Of a stretch of 64,000 nt of DNA, positions 47,903-58,630 are shown one piece after another (the first letter of the stretch is position 1; every line of letters begins with the position of its first letter). Both the position numbers and the translations under genes were made by a program. Under the pieces are notes generated by a model. That model was given only the letters and a program-made list of their open reading frames with translations. It was not told the DNA's origin and made no database searches. The DNA lies in the NCBI GenBank assembly GCA_030770545.1, contig CM061102.1, forward strand, positions 8,173,501 through 8,237,500, in the 5' to 3' direction. This DNA comes from Macropodus opercularis (taxonomy: Eukaryota > Chordata > Actinopteri > Anabantiformes > Osphronemidae).

Positions 47903-50849
47903 CAGGTACAAGGACACGATCACTGGTCTGTCCTCGTCCTGTGCTTATTTATATGTTGTTGCTGCAGGTTGCAAGCACATCAGGAAATCGTCTATTACAA
48001 TGCCTTAAACCAGGAGCATCTGCACCTCCGCGCTATTTTGAGTTTGACAGTACAACCACACGTCATGTACACTACACGGATCATAGTTTTGACAGCAATA
48101 CTGCCAGCGGGGAGAACAGCGGTGACGGTAGACTGCACCTGGTCATTCACAGAGTTTGTCTTTGTTTTGAACCAAATATGTGAATAATTGTAAGCAGCAA
48201 TTACTTGCAAAGAAGCACTTTGATGGTGTTGCAGTACAGGCCCTTGGGGTGTTTTATTTCTCTCTTCAGCCAGTGTATGTTTGCATTTTCAGTTTATTTA
48301 TCTGTGTTCATTTTACTAGAGGAAGTCTTTTGTCAGTATTTATGAAGCATCAATAACCAAACTTCTGATCTGGTTCTGTTAGCAGAGCAAAGAGAATCAA
48401 ACCTGGTACAGAAATGGAGACGTGCAATGTGTTTGATCAATTTTTAACATCCTAGTTCAGTGCAATTATTAGGACCCGTACTCGAGGGTCTAATTGAGTT
48501 TACACTTTTAAACAACTAAGATTTCAGTTCACAGTTTATTAAATATATATAATTTTTGCATTTGTTTTAAATGAAGGTAACTAAGTTTGAGATGTAAGGG
48601 CCAAATCTAGTTGGTTTTCTCTGATAATTTGTATGTTTTTGTAACAACATAGCCAAAGGTGGGTTGAGTAATTATCAATTATTAAGATTTTTGTTATTGT
48701 TTTTTAGGTTGTATTTAATAATTTATTCATTCTCAAGTTTGTTTGTTTTTTTCAATTTTTTTGTAGTGTTAATGTTATTGCAAAATTGTTTTATTGCAAA
48801 ATTGTTTATAATTTGTGGGATTCCCCATAAAACTAAAGGATGTTTTTCATAGTTAGTTCTTCACTATATTGTATTTGTTTTTAATTTAAGTGTTAATACC
48901 AAGGATACATTTGATACATTTAATATGAATATTTAGAAAATGAAGAGCACAAAATGAAATCACTTACAGGTCACGTTACAGTCAAGGACATTTGCACTGA
49001 GCCAAAGCTAGGATAGATGAGGTGCAGCACTATACCAGTGATGAAGAACTGTTAAAACGCACCTGTTTGTGTTCTCAGCTTCAGGTTCATGGTATTGCAT
49101 TACATTTAATGGTAATGAAGGTTTGATATGTTATACATACACATACATGTATCGTACAGAATAGACTCTCAGTGGTCTAATAGCTAATTTAACTGACCAC
49201 ATTTACCAAATAATGAATTAAGAAAGTTTTATTGCAAAAATAACGAATACAGGCTGAACTTCTTTGTTCTGTAACAATAAAGTTGTGTGAGGAAACACTG
49301 TGTGAGGTCTGCATTACTGTGAAAAACTTTCTGATGTGACTGATTCTTCCTTAGCAGCGTGGGCTGTTCACAGCTGGGCAGAGATTGAAATGGCTTGAAA
49401 GTTGGACGGCATAAATTAAGATTTATCTTCTTACCTCCCACACCCACATGGCCATAAATGCCCACTGTTCCAGTAGAGAAGCGTCATGGCCAGCAGCTCA
49501 GACCGGTTGTGCTGGGCGGTGTCCAGCTGTGAGTGCGTGTCAGTGCATTAGTTGCTCTCAACTTGACTAAATAAAAGCCTAATTGAGCGTAATTGTGATG
49601 CCAATATGGCACAAAATACATAAAAACCCAACTCACAGTATGTTTTAACACTTTATATGTTTTATGTTTTTGTAAGGTTCATTTGCTTGTGATAGGTTCA
49701 CTAACGTCATCACCTGGTCAAAACTTAAACATGTCGGGTAGTTTAGTTTGTGAGCAGCAGTACCACAGATTTCACCACATTCCCATCCTCCTTCAGATGC
49801 TCTTGATAGTTGGTGAAAATACGAAATACATTCCACTGGAACTTATGTATCCTCAAATGATGGTACAACATATGTTAAAAGGGGAAGAAGAAAAACATTT
49901 AAATGAATATTAATGACACAACTAATGATATAAATAACAAGTACTAGTAATTTATACGTCAATAAATGAGTTGTTCAAATCAGCCTTCAGTTTAGAATTT
50001 AAATAGTCAACATTGAGTAAATAATACGTCGTATCATATGGTGAGTCCACGGTGAAAACAGGGTTCTTCACCTTTAGCATCACTGAAACAAAGCTGTGGC
50101 AGGCGTATGATATTAACTGAGTAGATTTTTAAAACGTAACGTGCTGGCGAAAGGTGAACGACCTCGGTTCTCTTCACCTCAACGCACAGAGGAACAGAAA
50201 GGAGGAGTCTCACCTCTCAGCTTTTTCTTTGAAGCATTTTATTCTGGATTTGTTGTATTGTTGTTACCATATTTAAATGCCATTTGTTATACTTCTCCAA
50301 CTAATGTACTAATGTTCATTTTTTTATTATCTTAACAATACAGTTGAAATGGTTTCAATCTCTGTTTCATATTTTACTTATCCTAAGAGTGAGCAGAGAC
50401 ACAGTGTGACAAGACCCTCTTTACGTAAACACTGAAAGAATAAGGGACAGAATTACTATAAATACAGTAGTTTCTCTTTGCTCAAGCTGAAAGGAAATTC
50501 TTTCATTTTTATGCCCTTCATTGCTGGTGAGGAAACAACACGCCCTGTCAAGGTTCATCTTTCTTGAGTCTTAGTAGGTCTCACCCTTCCAACTTAAACT
50601 GTGACCTCACTTTGATTTAAGCCTGTGAATGAATGAGCTGAGCGTTCCTGCTCTGATCCTGTCATCTTCCCTTCACTCCTTCAAAAGTAGCTCAAGGGTA
50701 AAGTACGTCTGCTATTACCCACTGCTAGACACTGATGTAGCGTAGTAAAGGGAAACAGAGCAACGCTTTTATTTGACAACTTTTCATCTACCGCTCAGGT
50801 TTCATCGAGGTGGATTCTCAAGGTGAACTGAAGAGAACTGACTGCTGCC
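47903..50849 (+). other. zdhhc 3' UTR and spacer to slc51a
   Basis: AT-rich, no recognised coding exon. AATAAA at 49276-49281 could end a 1.4 kb 3' UTR. Short frames (for example 48664-48852, 49683-49913) are low-complexity and unsupported. The last about 100 bases before 50850 are the slc51a 5' UTR. Confidence 0.4.
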
Positions 50850-53027
50850 ATGGACGAAACCCTCAACAACACTATTCACCCGGCTTGCTTGCAGGAGCCC
50901 CCGCTGGCACTGGACGTGATAAAGCGTAAGTGACTAACATCACTTCACCTGCGAGCTGATAATGCTTCCTTATCAACTAATGACAATAACTGCGGTCTCA
51001 GTACTGGCTTGTGTGCTTCTGTTTGTCAGGGAGTCTTAGATTAAAAACTAGGTTAAGTTTCAGCTACAGCAAAACCAAATACTGTCTTGTTAATAAACAA
51101 TCTAAAGCCATGTGTTCTCCCTGCTCTCCCCTCTTTCACATCAGAGCTAGATTTATTTGGAGTTTGCCAGTACGCCGTGCTCACCTTCATGTCCTGCGTT
51201 TCCCTGCTACTGTACCTGGAGCTGTGCTTGTATATTTATAAGAAACTGCCGTACCCCAAGAAGACCAAGATTATCTGGATAAATGGTGCAGCCCCGGTAA
51301 GCATTCAGTCTTAATCCGATGTTATGACATGTTGACACCTGATGAAGACAACATCATTTTCAAACAATCTTTGTACTGAACTACTAATATACAGAGGGGT
51401 CATGTGCACATTACGACATGTGTGTGTTTCAGGTCATTTCCACCATGGCTTGTTTTGGGATGTGGATCCCAAGGGCAATCATGTTCACAGACATGACATC
51501 CAGCTGGTACCTTTCCTCTCAACACCTTTCTCTCAGAAAGCCATTCATACTTAGAAAAGATGATTAGACAAATTGTATGTGTAAACCTGGCCACCCCCAC
51601 TTTCTTCAGGTGCGGGTTTCTTGTATGTTAAACTAACAGTAACCAGCGCGTGTCTGTTTCCAGGCTTGTGAATGGGAACTAAGTCCTGCTGTTATCGCGT
51701 TTAGTCAGTCAGTTGGGGAGCATCAAGATGCAAAGCTAACTGACGACATAACAAGCATAATAAAAGCCACTAAATCTCAAAAAGCTTGTATGAGCAACTA
51801 TAGTTTTACTAGTCAATGAATCATTACACACAGAGATCAAAGATCAAACCACGCACCCTCCGGCATTCAGCATTTCTTATAAAATACACATGAGAGAATG
51901 ACTATTTGGAGAATCAGCCTCCACAAGCTAAAACTAAAGGACTTGTCTTTTGCAGTTATTTTGCAGTTGTGGTGTATAAAGTCTTGCTTCTGCTGATAGA
52001 GGAGTTTGGCGGCTCCAAAGCGTTTCTGAAGAGGTTTATGGGGAAAACGTTTACGATCAGCACGGGACCCTGCTGCTGCTGCTGCCCCTGTATACCCCGT
52101 GTGCCCATGTCCTGGTACGTACAACTCCTCTTTGTACATGAGCATTTTGTTTGTTTAATCCATGTTTAATGTTTAAAATCATGCAGGCGAATGCTGTTCT
52201 TGCTGAGGTTGGCGTCTCTTCAGTATGCGATCCTGAAGACGGCGTTCTCCGTCTTCTCCATCATACTGTGGACTAACGGCATCTTTGATCTGTCTAATGT
52301 AAGTATTTGAAACGACACTCCTTAAAACTTGTGCTGAAAACGACACATGAATGAACATGAGGTTTTTAAAAGTGTCTTTGCATCTTTTCCAGTTGAGATT
52401 TACTGGTGTAGCCATTTGGATAAATTTATTCGTTGGCGTCCTCACCATTATATCCCTATGGCCTGTTGCCATCATCTTCATGAACACTAACAAACATCTA
52501 CGCAGTCTCAATATAATACCCAAATATGCCATGTACCAAGTAAGTGAACGCTTCAAGTCAGTTGTTGTCTCTGTGAAGAGTTTTGTTTATTTTGTGTAAC
52601 CAGTCTAAATACTATATAAATACTACGCCAACAATATTGTATGTAACTGATCACGTACTGCTTTTCTCATTAGTTAGTACTGGTACTGAGTCAGCTGCAG
52701 ACGTCCATCATTAACATCCTGGCTTTAAATGGGGTCATCGCCTGCTCTCCTCCGTTTCCTTCTCAAGCTCGTGGATCCAGTAAGAGAAACGTCTGAGTGA
52801 TGCCGTGCGCCTGCTGCTGTTGTGGGATAATCACAATGCTTCTTCCTCTCTGTTCCACAGAGCTCAGTCAGCAGCTGATCATCATGGAGATGTTCATCAT
52901 CACTCTGGTCAATCGGTTGTTGTATCGCCGTCCGTATGACACAGTTCCCCCTGAGGAGCATGACAAACCGCAAGACCACAACACCAACGATTTCCTGCAG
53001 GCTGCTGCTGTGGAGCATGACGTCTAA
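50850..53027 (+). CDS. slc51a: Organic solute transporter subunit alpha (OST-alpha)
   Basis: Eight coding exons: 50850-50925, 51145-51296, 51433-51506, 51956-52114, 52187-52298, 52393-52539, 52674-52779, 52861-53027 (TAA). Phases agree and give 330 aa (human 340). With OST-beta it forms the basolateral facilitated carrier for bile acids and steroid conjugates. Seven membrane segments can be traced, e.g. AVLTFMSCVSLLLYLELCLY, YFAVVVYKVLLLLI, TAFSVFSIILWTNGIF, VAIWINLFVGVLTIISLWPV and SIINILALNGVIA. The five-Cys run GPCCCCCPC before IPRVPMSWRM is a hallmark of the OST-alpha/TMEM184 group. MACFGMWIPRAIMF and PKYAMYQLVLVLSQLQ also fit. The N-terminus has a possible glycosylation site (NNT). It is followed by a polar tail. 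Confidence 0.92.
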
Positions 53028-54914
53028 GGACACGCTTTAAACATCATATTTACATTACGGGACCAAATCATCTGATAGGACATAATGCGTCATTGTTTGC
53101 AGCGTGAGGGGTCATTTGGTGAAAATCTGAATATATCCCAGCTCTCATTTTAATTTATCAGCATCTGTACCCTGTAGGTTTATTAACATTCATTATTTAA
53201 TAAATGTTTCCCTTTGAATAATGTCTGCATTGAGGTGTGTGTGTTTGCAGTTGTGTGCAATTTGGATTTGCATTTTTATATTTGCCAAAAACATGAAATA
53301 AAGAATAAAAACTTTTATTTTCTAAAGGTGAAAAAGACAGTGATGCTGTGGATCAATTAAATTCAATTCAATCTTATTTATATTGCACCAATTCAAGGCA
53401 CTTTACAAGTAAGGTTTAAGACCATACACAACTATAATTAATAATAATGACTGTCCATTATGTGGACATGCTAGAGAGTAAACACAGGGTAGTAGTAGAA
53501 AATAATGGTTCTGTCCTCTATGGACAACTCTAAGCAGGGGAAACAATGATGAACCATTTCCATATCTACAGTCTGGGTTTAAGACGTTTCTTCAATGCTG
53601 CTACAAAAATAGACAAAAGTATCTTAAAGTTAACTTGACCTGATATTTTTTTGTTCTCTACAGGGTTTCAGGTTGTTTTAAACATTGCTGACCCACTTAC
53701 TCAGACGTATGTGGGCCGGGGAATACGAGGCTGAGGCAGCAGCTTTCCTTTCAGAGCCAGTGTGTATCCGCTGCCTCGTGCTGTTTCACATGCAACCACA
53801 AGAGGCTGCGCTGGCTCCATCGAGTCTTAAACACGGTGCTGCCAGTGCTTGACTCACTTACCGTAGGTCACTCTTCAGTAATGGTAAACTAGCATTTATC
53901 AAACTAAAAGAAGTGACAAATCTATGTATTAATACAGGTACAATGCAAGCAGAGTATGCAGTATTATTATTATTAATTCCTATTCCTTTAATTCAATCTT
54001 AATAATCACTTGAGAACTTCTAATAAGAGGATGCACATGTCTAACACAGACCTGACATTTCTAACAATATTTGATCCTCAAGCACCTCAGATTTTCTGAC
54101 ATGAAATGTACTTAAAAGCACATGTCACAAATAATCAATAGTCAAATGATAACCTACTTACAATAACAATGGCCATACTAGATAGTATCTAACCACTCAT
54201 TTTACTGACTTTAATACTAAGTATAACATACTTTAAATCACTGTTTTTTATGTAATCACTGTAAAAAGCTGACTGTTGCTGACTGAAAGTTAGAAACGCC
54301 TTCTGTTTTTAAAATATATTAATGACTTAACAGCCTGGATGAGTTTTTGGTTCTGACACAACAGATGCAAATGAGATAAATTTTAAAATATTTGTAAATT
54401 TAGTTGCCCTTAACAGTCGATTAAGCTGCTTATTGATGCCCTGGAACAGACTGGATGAGATATTTATATAAAGTTGGGTTGGGTAGAATTCACAATCTGC
54501 CTCTATTAATGGAGTATTTGTCCTTTCTGTTTATGTAAACAGAGTCATCAGACAGAGCGGGAGCATGGAAGAGAAAGCTGTGCTCCGGGAGGCTGATGAC
54601 AGCCTCTGGCTCTGCATTGCTGACGAAAGCTGCTTAGGTCCTCGGTTGCCATGGCAACCGGGGAGAGCAGCCAGACTGAAAAAAAAAAAAAACGAGGCGA
54701 AGAGGAGGGGCTTTCAAGGGAGAAATAGAGGAGAAAGGGCTGGATGAGCAAGACAGACAGAGGGAGAGATACAGGCTGGCGATAAAGAAACACACTGAGA
54801 GCACCAGCGATCCAGCGAGGCGATAAACCTAGGGCCTGGTTATAAATGCTCACACCGCTGGCCGGGGACAAATAACGGCAGCAAGTGACAGGAGGATACA
54901 GAAGAAGAGGGAAG
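53028..54914 (+). other. slc51a 3' UTR, repeat fragment and amer-like 5' flank
   Basis: AATAAA at 53199-53204 (and more near 53297-53309) end slc51a. An interspersed repeat fragment follows at about 53357. From 54541 the sequence is purine-rich; a possible acceptor (atgtaaacag) lies at 54541, and TATAAAT at 54841 is 74 bases before the next ATG. Confidence 0.45.
53357..53470. repeat. Teleost interspersed repeat fragment
   Basis: Contains aattcaattcaatcttatttatattgc followed by ccaattcaaggcactttaca. I recognise this as a fish repeat that typically reads 'attttatttatatagcgccaattca...caaggcactttaca'. The copy looks truncated; the 3' boundary is a guess. Confidence 0.6.
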
Positions 54915-57761
54915 ATGGATGTACAGACGGAGAACGTGGACCCCCCACCTTGTGAATCTCAGCCAAGCGGAAAAATCAGAAAAGGATTCAAGCTGTTTGG
55001 CAAACACAAGCCAGGTAACATCTTTTCTATTCGAAGCAAAGGGGATGGGAACAACAAGTCACCTGTGACCAGGAGCAAAACAACTGATGGATTATCAGAT
55101 ACTGCACCAGATTCCGAGCAGGAGCCAGACAAGGAAAAGGGACAGGAGGTGAGTCTAGGAGAGAGGGAGCAGGCAGAGGAGGAGCCGCTTGGAGAAGATG
55201 GCGTTCTGGCTGCCGCCCCTGCTCGCACCTCAATATCTTCAGCCAGCTCAGCCAAGTCCCTCAGCTTCCTGTCGTTACTGAGAGGTGGCAGGAGAGGTGT
55301 GGGGGATCGCCGAGCCCACACCGTGTCCCAGCCAGTGGGACGGCAACGGCGTGGACTAAAGGGTCTCTTTGGCAATGTTAGGTTTCGTTCAAAAGATAAA
55401 GACGACAAGGAGGACGCACCTCCGAGCCCACTCCTCATGTCGTCCCGCGCCAACAGTGTGGAAATCATTAAGGAGGACCTGACCCTCACCCCCAAATCCC
55501 AGCCTCGCTCTCTGGACAGCCCCGTGACTGAGCCAGCCGGGAGCTTAGCGGCACAAGACAGTGCAGCCACATCACCATCAGAGACGATGTCCCCCCATGT
55601 GACAACAGACTCTGTGAGTAGAACTAATGAGCATGCGTCTCTTTTACCCGGCTCTGAGCTGCCGTTAGTACCTGGCGATACCAGTCTGAGCTCCTTGCTG
55701 GCAGACATCTCCTCTCTCCTGACCTTTGACTCGATCTCAGGGGGTGGAGACATCATGGCTGACGTGGAGGCAGAGTGGGGAAGAGTCAGCAGTGCCCTAA
55801 GCGCTGCTGCGACTGAAGTCACACCATCGTCCAAACCCACCATCTCGTCGCCGGTTAAACTCTCCCACGTAGCCGTCCCCACGGCAGCCTCCAGTCAGTA
55901 CTTTGCTCCTCTAACGAAAACGTCAACCTTTTCTCCCCCGGCCAAGCCGAGCTCCGGCATCACCCCACTGACCGAATCTTTGACTTCGAGCCCTCCTTCA
56001 GCCAAACTAAGTTCAGACTCTACTACAGTTTCTGAGCCTTCTATCAGCATTAAAACTAAATCAGCTCCTTTGCCTCGTGCAACAAAACCTTCAACTACCC
56101 AAGTAGCATTAACGAGCCCTTCTGCTCCAATTACGTCTTCCACTGCTGTGACCGTGAAACCGACACTGAGCTCTACGTCTGCTACGACCACTGCTCCTCC
56201 AAACACTCCGGCCACTGTAGTCAAGGCTCCCTCAGTTAGTCCAGTTCTGACCTCTACAGCTACAAAACTGACTTCGGGGAATGCAGCACCTGCACAGGTT
56301 ACTGCTTCAGTAGGTAAACCCGGCTCTGTAGCTTCTCCGTCAGCCAGACTTCCACCAGTAATCCTCAGCCCTCCCACCCCTGCCTCATTATCCCAGGTTC
56401 CACCCTCTAAACTGGATTCAGCCAGCAGTTTGGTAGCGTCCACTTCCTACAAACCTTTCCTAAATGCAGCTGCAGGAGAACCGAAAGCTCCAGTGACGGT
56501 ATCGGCCTGTGCTGATATAACCACACCTGCTTCCCCTGAACCAGTTTTCCCCTCCAAGATAACAACAGCTACCACATCGACTACGACCTCAGCCTCAGTA
56601 GCTGTGGCTCTTCCCAAAAGTACGTTCACATCTACCAAAACGGAAGTAAATAACACAACTCCCTCCCTTGTAAGTGTTTCTTCTTCTGCTCCGACCACCA
56701 CAACTAAAGCTCAACCCAGCCCTCCATCCTCAGCTCCATCCTCAGCTCCATCCTCAGCTCCTCTAGTGAAGATTCCTTGCATAACAAAACCAACTCCTGC
56801 ACCAGACACTTTAGATACGATGCCCCCTGCTCCCACACCGACTTCATTCCCTACCACTTGGGCTGATATTTCCCCTGATCTAGGTCAGATCCCAGTTTCT
56901 CAATTTAAAGCTCCCGCATGTGCTCAAATGCCCGTATCTGTGCTGAAACATTCTTCTGCTCCTACTCAAGTTCAAGTTGATAAGTTTAAGGCACCTCCTA
57001 CTCCTGCTCAGATCTCAGTACCTGTATCTAAAGGACTTCCTGTCCCTGCCCAGGTCCCAGTCTCTGGATCTAAAGAACCTCCTGCTCCTGCTCAGATCCC
57101 TGTTTCCATTTCTAAAGACCCCTTCGTACTTACCCCTGCCCCCTGCCCTGTCACTTCTGTTTCCTCTACCTCTCCACAGTGGTCAATGAAAGGAAGTGGA
57201 CAAGCAGTGGATGGGCAACTGACTGGTCCAAGTAGCTTAGACACTCATGGAGCCCAGGCTATTTTGTCAAAAACAGAAAAAATACACGAGTCACAAACAA
57301 ACCTGCAGGGCTCTTCCAGAGATAAGAGGACACCGCAAGTAAAGGCATCAGGACTTAGCAAAATACCCGTAGTTGGAGGAGGCAGAGGGGCAAAGCTACC
57401 TGCCAGCCAGCAGGTTGACGATGAGGGAAGCAGAGTCCCACCTTCTCCTGTCCTACAAGAAGAGAGGCCCTCTTTCAACTCACATGATGCAGAGAACAAA
57501 GATAAAATCTTTGACGCTGAGGTTAGCGTGGCCACCTCAAGAGACACCCAAGAGGGGAATCAGCAGCCTGCTCAGAAAGTCCTCCCTAGTTTACCGCGTG
57601 ACTCAAAGATCCCAGTGAAGCACGGCACACAGTCTCACGCTGTCTCCCAAATCCCGCAAGCAAAAGAACCACAGCGCTCCAAGATACCTGTGTCCAAAGT
57701 TCCTGTGCGGGCGGCTGTTAAGCCTGCGGCTTCTGGCGGGAGCAGTCACGTACGGAAATAA
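54915..57761 (+). CDS. AMER (APC membrane recruitment / FAM123)-family protein, divergent, single coding exon
   Basis: One uninterrupted frame of 948 aa from ATG 54915; the same frame runs 30 bases further 5' to a GTG. AMER proteins bind APC and PIP2 at the plasma membrane and tune Wnt signalling. Conserved blocks: residues ~15-55 (SGKIRKGFKLFGKHKPG, RSKTTDGLSD), ~105-170 (SAKSLSFLSLLRGGRR, RRGLKGLFGNVRFRSKDK), ~260-290 (DISSLLTFDSISGGGDIMAD, cf. AMER DVTSLKSFDSLTGCGDIIAD) and the end (DSKIPVK..., RSKIPVSKVPVR, like AMER2). In between, roughly residues 290-890 are almost all Ser, Thr, Pro, Ala and Lys, and the usual SDEGYYDS and RDSYSGDALY motifs of AMER1-3 are absent. About residues 658-741 form 14-residue tandem repeats. 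The N- and C-termini suggest AMER2 relationship; AMER1 (human X) is the synteny alternative. Confidence 0.75.
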   Translation: MDVQTENVDPPPCESQPSGKIRKGFKLFGKHKPGNIFSIRSKGDGNNKSPVTRSKTTDGLSDTAPDSEQEPDKEKGQEVSLGEREQAEEEPLGEDGVLAAAPARTSISSASSAKSLSFLSLLRGGRRGVGDRRAHTVSQPVGRQRRGLKGLFGNVRFRSKDKDDKEDAPPSPLLMSSRANSVEIIKEDLTLTPKSQPRSLDSPVTEPAGSLAAQDSAATSPSETMSPHVTTDSVSRTNEHASLLPGSELPLVPGDTSLSSLLADISSLLTFDSISGGGDIMADVEAEWGRVSSALSAAATEVTPSSKPTISSPVKLSHVAVPTAASSQYFAPLTKTSTFSPPAKPSSGITPLTESLTSSPPSAKLSSDSTTVSEPSISIKTKSAPLPRATKPSTTQVALTSPSAPITSSTAVTVKPTLSSTSATTTAPPNTPATVVKAPSVSPVLTSTATKLTSGNAAPAQVTASVGKPGSVASPSARLPPVILSPPTPASLSQVPPSKLDSASSLVASTSYKPFLNAAAGEPKAPVTVSACADITTPASPEPVFPSKITTATTSTTTSASVAVALPKSTFTSTKTEVNNTTPSLVSVSSSAPTTTTKAQPSPPSSAPSSAPSSAPLVKIPCITKPTPAPDTLDTMPPAPTPTSFPTTWADISPDLGQIPVSQFKAPACAQMPVSVLKHSSAPTQVQVDKFKAPPTPAQISVPVSKGLPVPAQVPVSGSKEPPAPAQIPVSISKDPFVLTPAPCPVTSVSSTSPQWSMKGSGQAVDGQLTGPSSLDTHGAQAILSKTEKIHESQTNLQGSSRDKRTPQVKASGLSKIPVVGGGRGAKLPASQQVDDEGSRVPPSPVLQEERPSFNSHDAENKDKIFDAEVSVATSRDTQEGNQQPAQKVLPSLPRDSKIPVKHGTQSHAVSQIPQAKEPQRSKIPVSKVPVRAAVKPAASGGSSHVRK
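56886..57136 (+). repeat. 42-bp (14-residue) tandem repeats in the AMER-like gene
   Basis: Six imperfect units with consensus Q-I/V-P-V-S-x-S/F-K-x-P-P-x-P-A. Unit starts at 57011, 57053 and 57095 are exactly 42 bases apart. A perfect 12-base triplet (ccatcctcagct x3) lies just upstream at about 56724-56759. Confidence 0.85.
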
Positions 57762-58630
57762 ATCATCGGTCTGAACCAGTACTCATTCCAGCTTTGACTG
57801 CAACGTTTCTCAAATGTACCTACATGATCACAGTTTTTTTTCAATCACATTTTTTCTCTGTCACCGCTTGGCTTCACTACACCACAAGCAGCAGAACCAG
57901 AGTCAAGGACGCTGACAGCACTCAAGCACAAAACATCTCCACAGGGAGCTGAAGCAACAAGCCGGGCTCGTTGGTGCTGAGCCAACTGGACATGCACTCA
58001 GGAAAGGTTCAGGGTCACACCTGAACACACAGCAGCATTGGTAACTAAGGATAAGCAGGATCAATTCGACGCTACATTCACACACACAACATGGGCGAGT
58101 GCCTTTTTAAAGGTGCTTTTCCTACTGACTCTCAGAATTTGTCTTTTCTACAGTACTTTTAACTTTTGTTACTTGCACTTTTTGTAGGAACTGTCAATGT
58201 TTTGTCTTTCTTTCCAGCAAGTCTCTTTGATAACAACCAGTCCCTTTACTTCTTATTTATGTCAGAAGAACAGCAGGAACTCCATAAATAGATGCAAGAA
58301 CCAAATTTACATTCCACATCTATGTAGCAGAAAACGTGCTATTAATGTTTGCACATGTTGAACTGTACAGCGCCTGTGTCTCCGCCTGCTCATATTTAAC
58401 ACTATTAGATCTCACTGTGAACTACGAGACAGAGGAGCGGTCAAGGAAACGGACGGCAGCGGACGTTTGAGGCAGACAGAGAGGATGCCGAGATGAGATC
58501 TCCAGCTCGTAAACTGGCCCATCCTTATCAGTTTTCCACTTATACTCAGATGAGAACAGTATCTGTTTGTAAAGTCTCATCTATGTTGTTCTGTTTCCTA
58601 TTTAATCAATAAAACAGTATCAGTACTTAG
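57762..58630 (+). other. AMER-like gene 3' UTR
   Basis: No coding potential recognised. AATAAA at 58608-58613 is the likely poly(A) signal. Confidence 0.55.

Noticed and set aside
54959..55882. 307-aa open frame on minus, antisense to the AMER-like gene
   Set aside because: It mirrors a long coding exon on plus that has family motifs; the antisense frame has no recognisable domain.
55895..56701. Long minus-strand frames of Val/Gly/Glu-rich sequence
   Set aside because: Antisense shadow of the Ser/Thr/Pro-rich coding region; composition follows from codon bias.
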